Positions 11,145-20,092 of a stretch of 64,000 nt of DNA are shown one piece after another. Every line of letters starts with the position of its first letter. The stretch's first letter is position 1. The stretch is from positions 62,001-126,000 of the forward strand of contig UPYT01000001.1 of the NCBI GenBank assembly GCA_900538475.1, given 5' to 3'. The stretch is from an uncultured Clostridium sp. Lineage in GTDB: Bacteria > Bacillota > Clostridia > Lachnospirales > Lachnospiraceae. A model generated the notes under the pieces. It saw only the letters and a list, made by a program, of their open reading frames with translations, was not told the origin of the DNA and ran no database searches. The translations under genes and the position numbers were made by a program.

Positions 11145-12338
11145 ATGATACCCAATACAAATTATAACAATTTAAAAGATTCTTATTTATTTTATCATAT
11201 CGCCCAGAAAACAGGAGCTTATCTGGAGGAGCATCCGGGTGCGCGCCTGTATCGTATGGGAATCGGCGACGTTTCCCGCCCCCTGTGTGGTGCGGTGATC
11301 CGTGCACTTCACGAGGCTGTGGAGGATCAGGCAAAGGCAGCGACTTTTCACGGCTATATGCCAGAGTGCGGAGATCCGGCTCTGCGCCGCAGAATTGCAG
11401 AATATTATCGGAACAGGGGCGTCAGCCTTCTGCCGGAGGAGGTTTTTGTATCCAGCGGAGCAAGTGATGAGCTGGGGGATATTTTGGATCTGTTTGGCAG
11501 GGACAAGACGGTTTTAATTATGGAGCCGGCCTATCCTGCATATGTGGATGCCAATGTTATGGCAGGAAACAGGATTCTCCATCTTCCGTCGGGAAAGGAA
11601 AACGGATTTTTGCCGGTTCCGGATCCTTCGCTTCAGGCTGACATTATTTATCTCTGTTCCCCAAATAATCCCACTGGTGCTGTTTTTGACTGTGAAAAGC
11701 TGAAGGTCTGGGTGGACTATGCGCGAAGCACAGATGCAGTGATTCTTTTTGACGGAGCCTATGAAGCCTTTATTGAGGATGATAGCTTGCCTCACAGTAT
11801 TTTTGAAATTGATGGCGCAAGGGAGTGTGCAATTGAAATCTGTTCTCTTTCCAAAACAGCAGGATTTACAGGAACAAGGTGTGGATATACCGTGATTCCT
11901 CGGGAATTGATCCGGGGAGGAATGAATCTGAACCAGATGTGGGTGAGAAACCGTACAACCAAGACCAATGGCGTTTCTTATGTGATTCAAAAGGGGGCGG
12001 AGGCAGTGTTTTCGGAAGAAGGACAAAAGCAGATCCGGGAAAATATCAGGATTTACAAGGAAAATGCAGCCTGTCTGATGGATGCCCTGGATCGGCTGGG
12101 AATCTGGTACTGCGGTGGAAAAAATGCTCCTTATATCTGGATGAAATGCCCGGATTCTATGGGAAGCTGGGAGTTTTTTGATTATCTTCTTCGGGAGCTT
12201 CAGATTGTAGGGACTCCGGGAGCGGGATTTGGAGCCTGTGGGGAAGGGTATTTTCGATTTTCCACCTTTGGCTCTCCGGAAGATACCAGGGAGGCGGCAA
12301 GGCGGCTTTTAAGTGCGGAAAAACTGAAGAAAAAATGA
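11145..12338 (+). CDS. dapL: LL-diaminopimelate aminotransferase-like PLP enzyme
   Basis: 397 residues from ATG 11145, chosen over a GTG at 11109 that overlaps the purF stop because GAGAGGAAAG precedes 11145 and the protein then starts like DapL. The family would make LL-diaminopimelate from tetrahydrodipicolinate and glutamate for lysine and cell wall. Signatures: FHGYMPECGDPALRRRIAEY, EPAYPAYVDANVMAG, CSPNNPTGAV, FDGAYEAFI and SLSKTAGFTGTRCGYT with PLP-binding Lys237. It follows purF by 32 bases and may be the operon's last gene. DapL is favoured over a generic class I aminotransferase by these long matches. Confidence 0.87.
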   Translation: MIPNTNYNNLKDSYLFYHIAQKTGAYLEEHPGARLYRMGIGDVSRPLCGAVIRALHEAVEDQAKAATFHGYMPECGDPALRRRIAEYYRNRGVSLLPEEVFVSSGASDELGDILDLFGRDKTVLIMEPAYPAYVDANVMAGNRILHLPSGKENGFLPVPDPSLQADIIYLCSPNNPTGAVFDCEKLKVWVDYARSTDAVILFDGAYEAFIEDDSLPHSIFEIDGARECAIEICSLSKTAGFTGTRCGYTVIPRELIRGGMNLNQMWVRNRTTKTNGVSYVIQKGAEAVFSEEGQKQIRENIRIYKENAACLMDALDRLGIWYCGGKNAPYIWMKCPDSMGSWEFFDYLLRELQIVGTPGAGFGACGEGYFRFSTFGSPEDTREAARRLLSAEKLKKK

Positions 12339-12434
12339 ACCACAGCGGGATGGAAAAGTGCCTTATATTATAGAATGCAGGAGAGGTGCTTAAAATAGGA
12401 TACTTCGGAAGCTGAGGGAAGGCGGAAAATAGGG

Positions 12435-12463
12435 TTGTAGAGAACAATAAATCATGGTAAACT
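12435..12463 (+). promoter_or_regulatory. Probable promoter of the AAA ATPase gene
   Basis: TTGTAG at 12435-12440 and TAAACT at 12458-12463 with a 17-nt spacer, 46 bases before the gene. Confidence 0.5.
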
Positions 12464-12508
12464 GAGAGAAAATTCAATAAAAACATAACATACAGGGGAG
12501 AAGAAGCT

Positions 12509-14002
12509 ATGCCAGTATTTGATTTTAACCACATGCCAGATGAAAAAAATGACCAGGCAGTGTGTACCTATACAACCTTTCTGTCCAGTGAATCAGAGGC
12601 GTCACCAGAGCAGCCGATTTTGATTCTGGATAACCGGGAGAGAAAGTGGGCGCATCATTCTTGCGGGATCTTTACCAATCCTGTAAAGAGAACTTCGTTT
12701 GAATTTAAGGAGGAGGACGGTGTGGCTGCAGCAGATATCCGGAAGCTGGATGCCCGTTTTGTAAGCCTTTTGAAGTGGCTGGGAGAAAACCATATTCCGG
12801 TGCGCCTTTCTGGAGAAAACAGGGAGGAAGGATACTGTGTCTACCGGATCCGGGAGATTGCCTTTGGCGGCGGAACCAAGCTGTCTGCAGAGGACGGATT
12901 TCTGCAGTTTATGATTGAAAGGCTGTTTGCCAGCCCTGCGCCTGCAGAGGAAGCAGGGGAGGAGGGACAGGAAGAGGATGGCGATGACATGAAGCTGACC
13001 AGTCTGCAGAGCATTACAGACTTTATGACCTGCGCTGGAAAGACTCTGCCGGACCATATCCGTCTTTGGGCAAGACGGAATCTTGCGGTTGCCCGTTCCA
13101 GCGAGGTTTCTCCAGAAGAGCGGCGCCACGCCCAGAGAGCTCTTTCTATTATGATGAATATTCAGTGGAAGAACCACTATTTTGAGTCTATTGATCCGAA
13201 AGAGGCCCGCAGGATTTTAGATGAGGAGCTTTACGGACTGGAGCGGGTGAAGCAGAGGATCATGGAGACGATTATTCAGATCAACAGAACTCATACGCTG
13301 CCAGCCTACGGGCTTTTGCTGGTGGGGCCTGCGGGAACAGGAAAATCTCAGATTGCATATGCGGTTGCCAGGATTTTGAAGCTTCCCTGGACTACTCTTG
13401 ATATGAGCTCTATCAGCGATCCAGAGCAGCTGACTGGAAGCTCCAGAGTTTATGCCAATGCCAAACCGGGCATAATTATGGAGGCATTTTCTATGGCAGG
13501 AGAATCCAATCTGGTGTTTATTATTAATGAATTGGATAAGGCTACATCTGCCAGAGGAAGTGGAAACCCGGCGGACGTGCTTCTGACACTTCTGGACAAC
13601 TTGGGCTTTACTGACAATTATATGGAGTGTATGGTGCCTACCATGGGCGTGTATCCCATAGCAACAGCAAATGATAAATCACGAATCAGCGCGCCTCTCA
13701 TGTCGCGGTTTGCTGTGATTGATATTCCTGACTATACGGCAGAGGAGAAAAAGATTATTTTTTCTCGATTTGCGCTTCCTAAGGTACTCCGACGCATGAG
13801 CTTAAGGCCGGAGGAATGTGTGATGACAGAAAGCGGACTGGATGCAGTCATCCATAGATTTGAAAATACCAGTGGTATCCGGGATTTGGAGCAGGCAGCA
13901 GAGCATCTTGCAGCCAATGCCCTGTATCAGATTGAGGTGGACGGTGTGTCCTCAGTGGAATTTGACAGGGAGAAGGTGGAAATTCTGCTGGGAGAAGACT
14001 GA
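12509..14002 (+). CDS. Lon-like AAA+ ATPase without a protease domain
   Basis: 497 residues. Residues 1-160 are of unknown type with an acidic Glu/Gly-rich stretch at about 143-160. Residues about 225-495 are a AAA+ module closest by eye to Lon: LDEELYGLERVKQRI, Walker A GPAGTGKS (273-280), LDMSSISDPEQLTGSSRVYANAKPG, sensor-1 Asn388 and arginine finger Arg400. The Walker B region reads VFIINELDKA, with Asn340 where Asp is usual and Glu341 kept. There is no Lon Ser-Lys protease domain, so it may be an unfoldase or remodelling factor with a separate partner. GGGGAGAAG precedes the ATG. It converges on ssrA with a shared terminator. The function is not known to me. Confidence 0.7.
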   Translation: MPVFDFNHMPDEKNDQAVCTYTTFLSSESEASPEQPILILDNRERKWAHHSCGIFTNPVKRTSFEFKEEDGVAAADIRKLDARFVSLLKWLGENHIPVRLSGENREEGYCVYRIREIAFGGGTKLSAEDGFLQFMIERLFASPAPAEEAGEEGQEEDGDDMKLTSLQSITDFMTCAGKTLPDHIRLWARRNLAVARSSEVSPEERRHAQRALSIMMNIQWKNHYFESIDPKEARRILDEELYGLERVKQRIMETIIQINRTHTLPAYGLLLVGPAGTGKSQIAYAVARILKLPWTTLDMSSISDPEQLTGSSRVYANAKPGIIMEAFSMAGESNLVFIINELDKATSARGSGNPADVLLTLLDNLGFTDNYMECMVPTMGVYPIATANDKSRISAPLMSRFAVIDIPDYTAEEKKIIFSRFALPKVLRRMSLRPEECVMTESGLDAVIHRFENTSGIRDLEQAAEHLAANALYQIEVDGVSSVEFDREKVEILLGED

Positions 14003-14016
14003 GTTTGGAATGGAAT

Positions 14017-14069
14017 AAAAAAGCCTTGAAGCTACGGTTTTAAAGGAAACCGTAGCTTCAAGGCTTTTT
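14017..14069. terminator. Bidirectional terminator between AAA ATPase gene and ssrA
   Basis: AAAAAGCCTTGAAGCTACGGTTT pairs perfectly with its partner across a TAAAGG loop, flanked by A runs on one side and T runs on the other, so it can stop both converging genes. Confidence 0.9.
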
Positions 14070-14071
14070 AG

Positions 14072-14408
14072 TGGAGCTGAGGGGAATCGAACCCCTGTCC
14101 GAAAACCAATTCCCTGTTCTTCTACTATCATAGTCGGTTATTTGACATTCCCTCTGCCGCACGGGAACAGACACTCTTGCGGTTTCAGTAGCTTCATCAT
14201 ACGCCCATACACGCAAAGCTTAATGTATGTCGTTTCTCACATCGTCGATGCCAGATTCTTAATGTGTGAGTGCACTAAGGCTGACAGCAGCCATTAGGCT
14301 GCGTATGCTAAATTATCTTCAGCGTTTAATTTTAATTTTGCCATTTGACGCATTGCATGCGGATAGCTTCACCAGCTGCATGACCCCCGTCGAAACCAGT
14401 ACAACCCC
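14072..14408 (-). ncRNA. ssrA: Transfer-messenger RNA (tmRNA)
   Basis: The minus strand shows the tRNA-like ends: GGGGTTG (from 14408) pairs with CAGCTCC (to 14073), followed by discriminator A, and the T arm reads GGGGTTCGATTCCCC. The 5' part has the typical ACTGGTTTCGACGGGGGTC. The tag frame (14341-14294) reads AKLKLNAEDNLAYAA and then TAA, if GCA is the resume codon. The mature CCA is not encoded (CTA follows), so it would be added after transcription. It rescues stalled ribosomes together with SmpB and RNase R, both encoded at 31-34 kb. A 5' leader of about 28 nt with a CACCG/CGGTG hairpin would be removed by RNase P. Confidence 0.96.
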
Positions 14409-14442
14409 TTACTGGCTCACCGCGACTCATCGGTGAACTTAA

Positions 14443-14471
14443 ATTATAGCTTATGGAAAACAAACTGTCAA
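14443..14471 (-). promoter_or_regulatory. Consensus promoter of ssrA (TTGACA-17-TATAAT)
   Basis: On the minus strand TTGACA (complement of 14466-14471) and TATAAT (complement of 14443-14448) are both perfect and 17 nt apart, as expected for an abundant RNA. Confidence 0.93.
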
Positions 14472-14627
14472 TGGAGTTTTGGACTCTTTCCAGAATTTTT
14501 CAGAACTTTAAAATAAAAAGGGAGAGGCAAAGCAAACTGGCCTTGTCATAAACTTTGGAAATGGCTATTTTCAATCAATCCACTTTTCTGTATACTTCTG
14601 GTATTAAGAGTTTCAGGAGGAGTTTTG

Positions 14628-15488
14628 ATGATGAAAAGAATTGTAACCTTACAGGATATTTCCTGTGTGGGACGCTGCTCCATTACAGTAGCGCTTCCTA
14701 TTATATCAGCAATGGGAGTAGAATGCGGGATTCTTCCTACAGCAGTACTTTCTACGCACACGATGTTTCAGACCTATACCTGCAAGGATTTGTCAGATCA
14801 GATTGAGCCGATTTCGGATGCATGGGAAAAGGAACAGGTAAGCTTTGACGGAATTTATACGGGATATCTGGCATCTGGAGAACAGTGCCATCAGGTATGC
14901 GATTTTTTTGATCGGTTTTCCGGCAGGTCATCTGGGAAAAGAAGCATGGTTATTGTAGATCCGGCTATGGCAGATAATGGAAAGCTCTATGCAGCCTTTG
15001 ATGAAGCTTTTCCAGCTGAAATGGCTGAGGTATGTGCAAAGGCTGATGTGATTCTCCCCAATATGACAGAAGCCAGTCTTTTGACGGGACTTCCTTATAA
15101 AACAGAGCAGGATCCGGCCTATATCCGCCAGCTTCTGGAAGCACTTCTGGAGCTTGGCTGCGGCACAGCGGTTCTGACTGGCGTCAGTTATGAGCCGGGA
15201 AAACTGGGGGTAGCTGCTTTGGACCGGGACGGGAATGAATTTTCGTATTTCACACGCAGATGTGAACAGAGCTATCATGGAACGGGAGATATTTTTTCCT
15301 CTACTGTTGCAGGGGGGATTATGCGGGGAATGAGACTGAAAGATGCTCTGGCCCTGGCTGCAGATTATGTGGTACGCTGCATTGAGGCAACGGCTGCTTC
15401 TGACAGTGCCAGATGGTATGGGGCAGAGTTTGAGTCCCAGATTCCCTGGCTGTGCAGGGAGCTGGAGGAACGGCTGAGACGGGGCTGA
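14628..15488 (+). CDS. pdxK: Pyridoxamine/pyridoxal kinase, PfkB family
   Basis: 286 residues from ATG 14628; AGGAGG at 14615-14620 supports this or the adjacent in-frame ATG/TTG. It phosphorylates B6 vitamers with ATP to salvage PLP. Evidence: the N-terminal QDISCVGRCSITVALPIISAMG, VDPAMADNGKLY (111-121), NMTEASLLTG (145-154), and the PfkB anion hole GTGDIFSS (218-225) with catalytic Asp221. The length matches the PdxY/PdxK group. No obvious promoter was placed. PLP-dependent enzymes in the window include DapL, IlvE and Alr. Substrate preference among B6 forms cannot be read. Confidence 0.88.
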   Translation: MMKRIVTLQDISCVGRCSITVALPIISAMGVECGILPTAVLSTHTMFQTYTCKDLSDQIEPISDAWEKEQVSFDGIYTGYLASGEQCHQVCDFFDRFSGRSSGKRSMVIVDPAMADNGKLYAAFDEAFPAEMAEVCAKADVILPNMTEASLLTGLPYKTEQDPAYIRQLLEALLELGCGTAVLTGVSYEPGKLGVAALDRDGNEFSYFTRRCEQSYHGTGDIFSSTVAGGIMRGMRLKDALALAADYVVRCIEATAASDSARWYGAEFESQIPWLCRELEERLRRG

Positions 15489-15669
15489 GCACTGCGGGAA
15501 AATTTCATTAAACATTTAAGAAAAACTTTCGGATATGGTTCTTACATTCCAGAAGATGAATGATTAAAATAGGATTATCAGACAGGAAAATTGACAAATA
15601 AGGAAAACGAAAATCCGATACAGATTTTTCGGAGAAACAGTTACAGGATAACAGGGGAGAAATAAGGCT

Positions 15670-16161
15670 ATGGACATAATGATCAGAGAATATAGAAGAG
15701 CAGATTTACCTTTTATGACAGAAATATGGAACCAGATTGTTGGAGAGGGGAATGCATTCCCCCAGGAGGAGATGCTCAGTGAAGCAGAGGCAGAAGCTTT
15801 TTTTGCCGGACAGACCTGCTGTGGAGTGGCTCAGGACACAGAGTCTGAACGGATTCTTGGCCTATATATTCTGCATCCTAATAATGTGGGGCGCTGCGGT
15901 CATATCTGCAATGCCAGCTATGGGGTAAGCGCGGACAGCAGAGGGCTTCACATTGGAGAGCGGTTGGTAAAGGACTGCATGAAAAGAGCAAAGGAGCAGG
16001 GATTTCGCCTGCTCCAGTTTAATGCAGTAGTGGCGTCCAATATCCATGCCCGCCATTTATATGAGCGTCTGGGCTTTGAACAGCAGGGAATCATTCGGGG
16101 CGGATTCCGGATGCCGGACGGCTCTTATGAAGATATCTGTCCCTACTGGCGGGCACTTTGA
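15670..16161 (+). CDS. GNAT-family N-acetyltransferase
   Basis: 163 residues. It carries the GNAT fold: N-terminal IREYRRADLPFMTEIWN, the acetyl-CoA-binding stretch YGVSADSRGLHIGERLVKDCMKRAKEQG (motif A, about 84-111), and C-terminal NIHARHLYERLGFEQQGIIRGGFR. The acceptor substrate is unknown. GGGGAG lies 10 nt before ATG 15670. Its 3' end overlaps the converging sensor-kinase gene by 19 bases and no terminator separates them. The 181-base gap upstream holds TTGACA at 15591 without a convincing -10 box. Confidence 0.83.
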   Translation: MDIMIREYRRADLPFMTEIWNQIVGEGNAFPQEEMLSEAEAEAFFAGQTCCGVAQDTESERILGLYILHPNNVGRCGHICNASYGVSADSRGLHIGERLVKDCMKRAKEQGFRLLQFNAVVASNIHARHLYERLGFEQQGIIRGGFRMPDGSYEDICPYWRAL

Positions 16162-17564
16162 TAGGAAAACCAGAAGATATTCCATCCGTCCTGGCAGTCT
16201 ACGCCATAGGCCAGGTGATGGGCCTCCAGGATGGTGCTGACAATGGAAAGGCCGATTCCCGTTCCCAGACGCCTGCTGCTTTGATGCTGACTGCGCTGAT
16301 ATCGTTCCCAGATAATTTTTCGATCCTCTTCGGAAATGGGCGGTCCGGGATTGGCTATGGAAATTCGGCAGCCGTCAGCTGTGATTCGGATGCATTCGCC
16401 ATCTGCGGTGTGATTAATGGCATTATTTAAAAGATTTCGGATTACCTGATTCATCTTGGAGGCATCCGCCTCTGTCAGGAGCTCTTCCTGCATGCATTCC
16501 AATTCCAAAGTAATATGATGCTCCTGAGCCAGAGGCTGGTACCAGGCAATTGCTGATTCCAGAAGCTCGCAAAGGTTCAGTCTTTCTTTTTTCAGCTGAC
16601 AGTATCCTGCCTGAAGCTGGGAATAGTCCAGAATATCGCTGACCATACGGCTCATTCGGTTGGCTTCCCGGATGATCAGGTTGAGATCCTCTGTTCGCTG
16701 TTCCTCCTGCTTCCAGGTAATATCACGGACCATTTCTGCATAGCCGCCAATCAGAGCCAGTGGCGAGCGCAGCTCGTGAGAAACATTGGCAATGACCTCC
16801 TTACGAAGCACATCTAGCCGTTGAAGAGCATATCGAAGCTGGACAACAGACTGAGAGAGCTGTCCCAGTTCATCTTCGCGATGAAACGGGGGAACTTCCG
16901 TAAAGTCGTTTTTGGTAAGCCGTTCCACAGAATCGCGAATTTGGCCAATAGGGCGGGTAAAATGCCTGGAAAAAACAGCAGCCAGAAGTGAGGCTGTTAA
17001 GGTTAGGAGAACGGTCAGGACGATCAGCTGCTGTCTGTTAAAATCCATTACGGTTTTTGTCATCAGCATAGTTCGAATTAAAAGAAAGCATTCGCCGTCA
17101 TTCCAGGTTACAGGAAAGCCTGTTTCGTAGCCGATTACATGGCGGCCCTTACGCAGAACCTGCTGGTAAGGCTGGTCTATTGCGGGAAATGGCTGCTCCT
17201 TCTTTTCAGTAGGAAAACGGTTCCTGAAAAACTCCTCACGGCGATCAGTGCTGCTGACTGGATGACCAGCGGAATACATTTCTAAAAGTCGTCCTTCTTG
17301 GCTGATTAAAAACAGTTCACTGTTTCCATGACTTAAAAAAGAAAGCAGGTGTGGATTCTTTCCGATATCTTCTTCAGCAAGACTTTCTAGGATGCCTGCA
17401 GTTCGTTCTCGGGTGTCCTTTAGAGATGATATGGCATAATTTTGTTCAAACAGGCCGATTTGCGCCACCCACATAAAACCGATGGCAAGGAAAACGAGAA
17501 CCATCATCATGGCCCACAGGCGGAAGACAAGATGGCTTCGAAGTGCTTGTATTTTAGTTTTCAT
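16143..17564 (-). CDS. Membrane sensor histidine kinase (HAMP, HisKA, HATPase)
   Basis: 473 residues from ATG 17564, which overlaps the end of the response-regulator gene by 11 bases; the longer frame to 17660 runs back inside that gene and is rejected. TM1 is about 12-35, an extracellular sensor about 36-178 of unknown ligand, TM2 about 179-198, HAMP about 200-252, the phospho-accepting His263 in NVSHELRSPLALI, the N box RNLLNNAINHT (376-386) and the G box GTGIGLSIV (434-442). It forms a PhoR/VanS-like pair with the upstream OmpR-type regulator. The stimulus is not evident. Confidence 0.9.
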   Translation of the reverse strand: MKTKIQALRSHLVFRLWAMMMVLVFLAIGFMWVAQIGLFEQNYAISSLKDTRERTAGILESLAEEDIGKNPHLLSFLSHGNSELFLISQEGRLLEMYSAGHPVSSTDRREEFFRNRFPTEKKEQPFPAIDQPYQQVLRKGRHVIGYETGFPVTWNDGECFLLIRTMLMTKTVMDFNRQQLIVLTVLLTLTASLLAAVFSRHFTRPIGQIRDSVERLTKNDFTEVPPFHREDELGQLSQSVVQLRYALQRLDVLRKEVIANVSHELRSPLALIGGYAEMVRDITWKQEEQRTEDLNLIIREANRMSRMVSDILDYSQLQAGYCQLKKERLNLCELLESAIAWYQPLAQEHHITLELECMQEELLTEADASKMNQVIRNLLNNAINHTADGECIRITADGCRISIANPGPPISEEDRKIIWERYQRSQHQSSRRLGTGIGLSIVSTILEAHHLAYGVDCQDGWNIFWFSYQSARQ

Positions 17565-18234
17565 CCACGTATTCAAATCGATACCCCACTCCCCACACAG
17601 TTTGAATAAGTTTCCGGTACGGGCCAAGGTGCTCTCGCAGTGATTTAATATGGGTATCAACGGTACGGTTGTCTCCGTAGTAGCTGTAGCCCCATACTGT
17701 TTCTAAAAGCTTTTCCCGGCTCAGTACAATTCGCTGGTTCTGAGCCAGCTTTAAGAGGAGATCAAATTCCTTAGGCGGCAGGCGCAACGGAAGGGAATCC
17801 AGAGTAATCGTTCGTGATTTTGGTTCAATGCAGAGCTTGCCAAACTGAAGAACGTCATTGTGCTCCAGGGAACCCTTCGTGCGGCGCAGGACAGCGGCAA
17901 TCCGCGCCATCAGCTCTTTGGGGCTGAAGGGCTTGGAAACATAATCATCGACTCCAAGCTGAAAGCCAAGAAGCCTGTCATATTCCTCATCTCGGGCAGT
18001 CAGCATAATAACGGGAATCTGACTGAATTTACGGATGCCGGCCAGGGTTTCAAAGCCGTCCGGTCCCGGCATCATTACATCAAGAAGGACCAAGTCAAAA
18101 TTCTGTTGCCGCAGAGCCTCAATAGCGGCTGCTCCACAGTCGGCTTCCTCACACTGGTAGCCTTCCATATCTGCGTAGGTGCGAACCAGTCTCCGCAGAT
18201 GAAGATCGTCATCAGTTATCAATAAACGTGGCAT
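17554..18234 (-). CDS. OmpR/PhoB-family response regulator
   Basis: 226 residues. The receiver domain (1-120) has acidic residues DDD at 8-10, phospho-acceptor Asp52 in LLDVMMPG, Thr79 and Lys101. The C-terminal winged helix (about 130-224) has the PhoB-type run RLPPKEFDLLLKLAQN and VDTHIKSLREHLG. GGAGA precedes the ATG. A promoter sits at 18256-18284. The kinase gene follows with an 11-base overlap, giving a regulator-kinase operon. Target genes are unknown; neighbours give no clear lead. Confidence 0.93.
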   Translation of the reverse strand: MPRLLITDDDLHLRRLVRTYADMEGYQCEEADCGAAAIEALRQQNFDLVLLDVMMPGPDGFETLAGIRKFSQIPVIMLTARDEEYDRLLGFQLGVDDYVSKPFSPKELMARIAAVLRRTKGSLEHNDVLQFGKLCIEPKSRTITLDSLPLRLPPKEFDLLLKLAQNQRIVLSREKLLETVWGYSYYGDNRTVDTHIKSLREHLGPYRKLIQTVWGVGYRFEYVDEN

Positions 18235-18255
18235 AACTGTCTCCTTTTTTCTTTT

Positions 18256-18284
18256 AGTGTACCACAGAAGAAGTGCTTATGTAA
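18256..18284 (-). promoter_or_regulatory. Promoter of the OmpR-type two-component operon
   Basis: On the minus strand TTACAT (complement of 18279-18284) and TACACT (complement of 18256-18261) are 17 nt apart. Confidence 0.6.
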
Positions 18285-18352
18285 CGTGTTTCACAGAAAT
18301 CTTATTTTTTAGTCACAAAAAATTCATATCTCGACGCGAAGGGACTTTTTTA

Positions 18353-18381
18353 TCGTCAAACACTCAAAGTTGTGTTATAAT
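18353..18381 (+). promoter_or_regulatory. Promoter of the YesM/YesN-type operon
   Basis: TATAAT at 18376-18381 with TCGTCA 17 nt upstream (18353-18358). It points away from the neighbouring minus-strand promoter. Confidence 0.6.
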
Positions 18382-18439
18382 AAAGGGGTTTATATACGGA
18401 AGCGGAAAGCTTCTGGTTCAGAAACAGGAAGGAATCGCC

Positions 18440-20092
18440 ATGTATCAAAAACTTCGAGAGCTTTGGCTGTCTACAACCTTGAAGCATAAATTGAGCCTGT
18501 ATACAGCTATGGTTATCTTAATCATGGCTTCCTCCGCTGTATTTAATGTATGGGTTATGGATTTTACCCTGGATGGATTTGATAAAATTCTCAGCGATAA
18601 TTCCCGATGCAATGATTTTCAGCAGGCGATGGAACTGGAAATCGATGCGTTTGAGTCTTATGTAAGAGAGCGAACTGAGGAACACTGGGAAGAGTATATT
18701 CTTTCCTGTGTCAGAACGGAACGGTGCATCCGTGCTCTTCCATTTCAGTACAGCAGCATCGGAGAAGAGCGGTATGCAAGAACGTGGAATATAAAAAACA
18801 GCTATGAGGCCTACAGCGTCTTTCGGGAACAGATTCTGAAGATGAATGAGGAGGAGAGCGGATATATTACCAGCCTGTATCGGGTGTATGATATGCAGGA
18901 TTATTTGAAGGATTATGCGCGGAGACTGGTGCAGGTGACCTTGAGCAAGGGAAATGAAACTTATCAGAGACAGGTTCCGGTTTTCTACAATATTCCTTAT
19001 CTGATTCTTGCCGTTTCTCTGTGTCTTACGGTTATGGCCATTGTGCTGACCCGGCTGCTTTCCAATACCCTGATTCAGCCAGTGGTAAAGCTGGCTCACA
19101 ATTCCAGAAAAATAGCAAGAAATGATTTTTCCGGTGAGGATTTGGCTGTACCCAATCGAGATGAAATGGGAGAACTGGTAGCGGCTTTCAATAAGATGAA
19201 GCATGCTACAGAGGGATATATTAATACACTGAAAAAGAATAATGAGATGGCAGGTCTTCTTCACAGGGAGGAGCTGGAGCGCATGGAGATGGAAAAGCAG
19301 CTGGAATCCGCAAAGCTGGAGCTGCTGAAAAGTCAGATCAATCCGCATTTCCTGTTTAATACATTAAATATGATTGGATGTATGGCGAAGCTGGAGGATG
19401 CAGCTACAACAGAAAAGATGATTTACAGCATGAGTAACCTCTTTCGCTACAATCTGAAAACCTCAGAGCAGTTCGTTGCCCTGAATCAGGAGCTGAAGGT
19501 GGTGCAGGATTATGTGTATATTCAACAGATGCGGTTTGGCAGCAGAATCCGCTATGACAGCGATATTCAGGTAAATGGAGGTCAGGTGATCATTCCGGCT
19601 TTTACTCTGCAGCCGATTGTGGAAAATGCGGTAATTCACGGGCTTTCCAAAAAGGAACAGGGTGGACGGCTGTATCTTCGAATCTGGCAGAAGGAAAACT
19701 GTGTGATAATATCGGTAGCAGATACAGGAGTCGGTATGACTCAGGAACAGCTGGAATCTCTGAAGGAAGGGCTGAAGGAGAGACGCTCTGCCAAAGTAGG
19801 AATCGGGCTGGGAAATATTTATAAGCGAATCCATATTTTATACGAAAAAGGTGAAATGAACATCTGGAGCAGACGTGGCTGCGGAACAGTTGTACAGATG
19901 GTCATTCCTCTTGAGCGGGTGGATGAGACGGAAACGGTAACAAAAAAAGCAGACGAAGAAAAAACAGGAAGAAAAGAAATCAGAAAAAAAGAACCAGACA
20001 GCGAAAATACAGACACAGGGGAAGCGGACGAAAAGACTGCCGGACAAATTGGCAGGAAAACGGAAGCTGAGAGCAGAAAGGAAACGTCATGA
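18440..20092 (+). CDS. Sensor histidine kinase, YesM/LytS type
   Basis: 550 residues from ATG 18440; the longer frame from 18257 would run through a TATAAT promoter, while GGAAGGAA precedes 18440. TM1 is about 20-42, an extracellular sensor follows, TM2 is about 190-212, then HAMP, a coiled coil (about 265-295) and the His_kinase domain with His303 in QINPHFLFNTLNMIG. The ATPase part shows PIVENAVIHGL and ISVADTGVGM. The last 50 residues are a highly charged Lys/Glu tail not normal for the family. It overlaps the regulator gene by 4 bases (ATGA). Being beside the TRAP genes suggests it senses the transported compound. Confidence 0.9.
   Translation: MYQKLRELWLSTTLKHKLSLYTAMVILIMASSAVFNVWVMDFTLDGFDKILSDNSRCNDFQQAMELEIDAFESYVRERTEEHWEEYILSCVRTERCIRALPFQYSSIGEERYARTWNIKNSYEAYSVFREQILKMNEEESGYITSLYRVYDMQDYLKDYARRLVQVTLSKGNETYQRQVPVFYNIPYLILAVSLCLTVMAIVLTRLLSNTLIQPVVKLAHNSRKIARNDFSGEDLAVPNRDEMGELVAAFNKMKHATEGYINTLKKNNEMAGLLHREELERMEMEKQLESAKLELLKSQINPHFLFNTLNMIGCMAKLEDAATTEKMIYSMSNLFRYNLKTSEQFVALNQELKVVQDYVYIQQMRFGSRIRYDSDIQVNGGQVIIPAFTLQPIVENAVIHGLSKKEQGGRLYLRIWQKENCVIISVADTGVGMTQEQLESLKEGLKERRSAKVGIGLGNIYKRIHILYEKGEMNIWSRRGCGTVVQMVIPLERVDETETVTKKADEEKTGRKEIRKKEPDSENTDTGEADEKTAGQIGRKTEAESRKETS

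Noticed and set aside
17565..17660. Longer start for the OmpR-partner kinase
   Set aside because: It would lie within the response-regulator gene; MKTKIQALRS at 17564 is followed by a normal first membrane segment.
18257..18439. Longer start for the YesM-type kinase
   Set aside because: The region contains the TATAAT promoter, and the ribosome site is directly before 18440.
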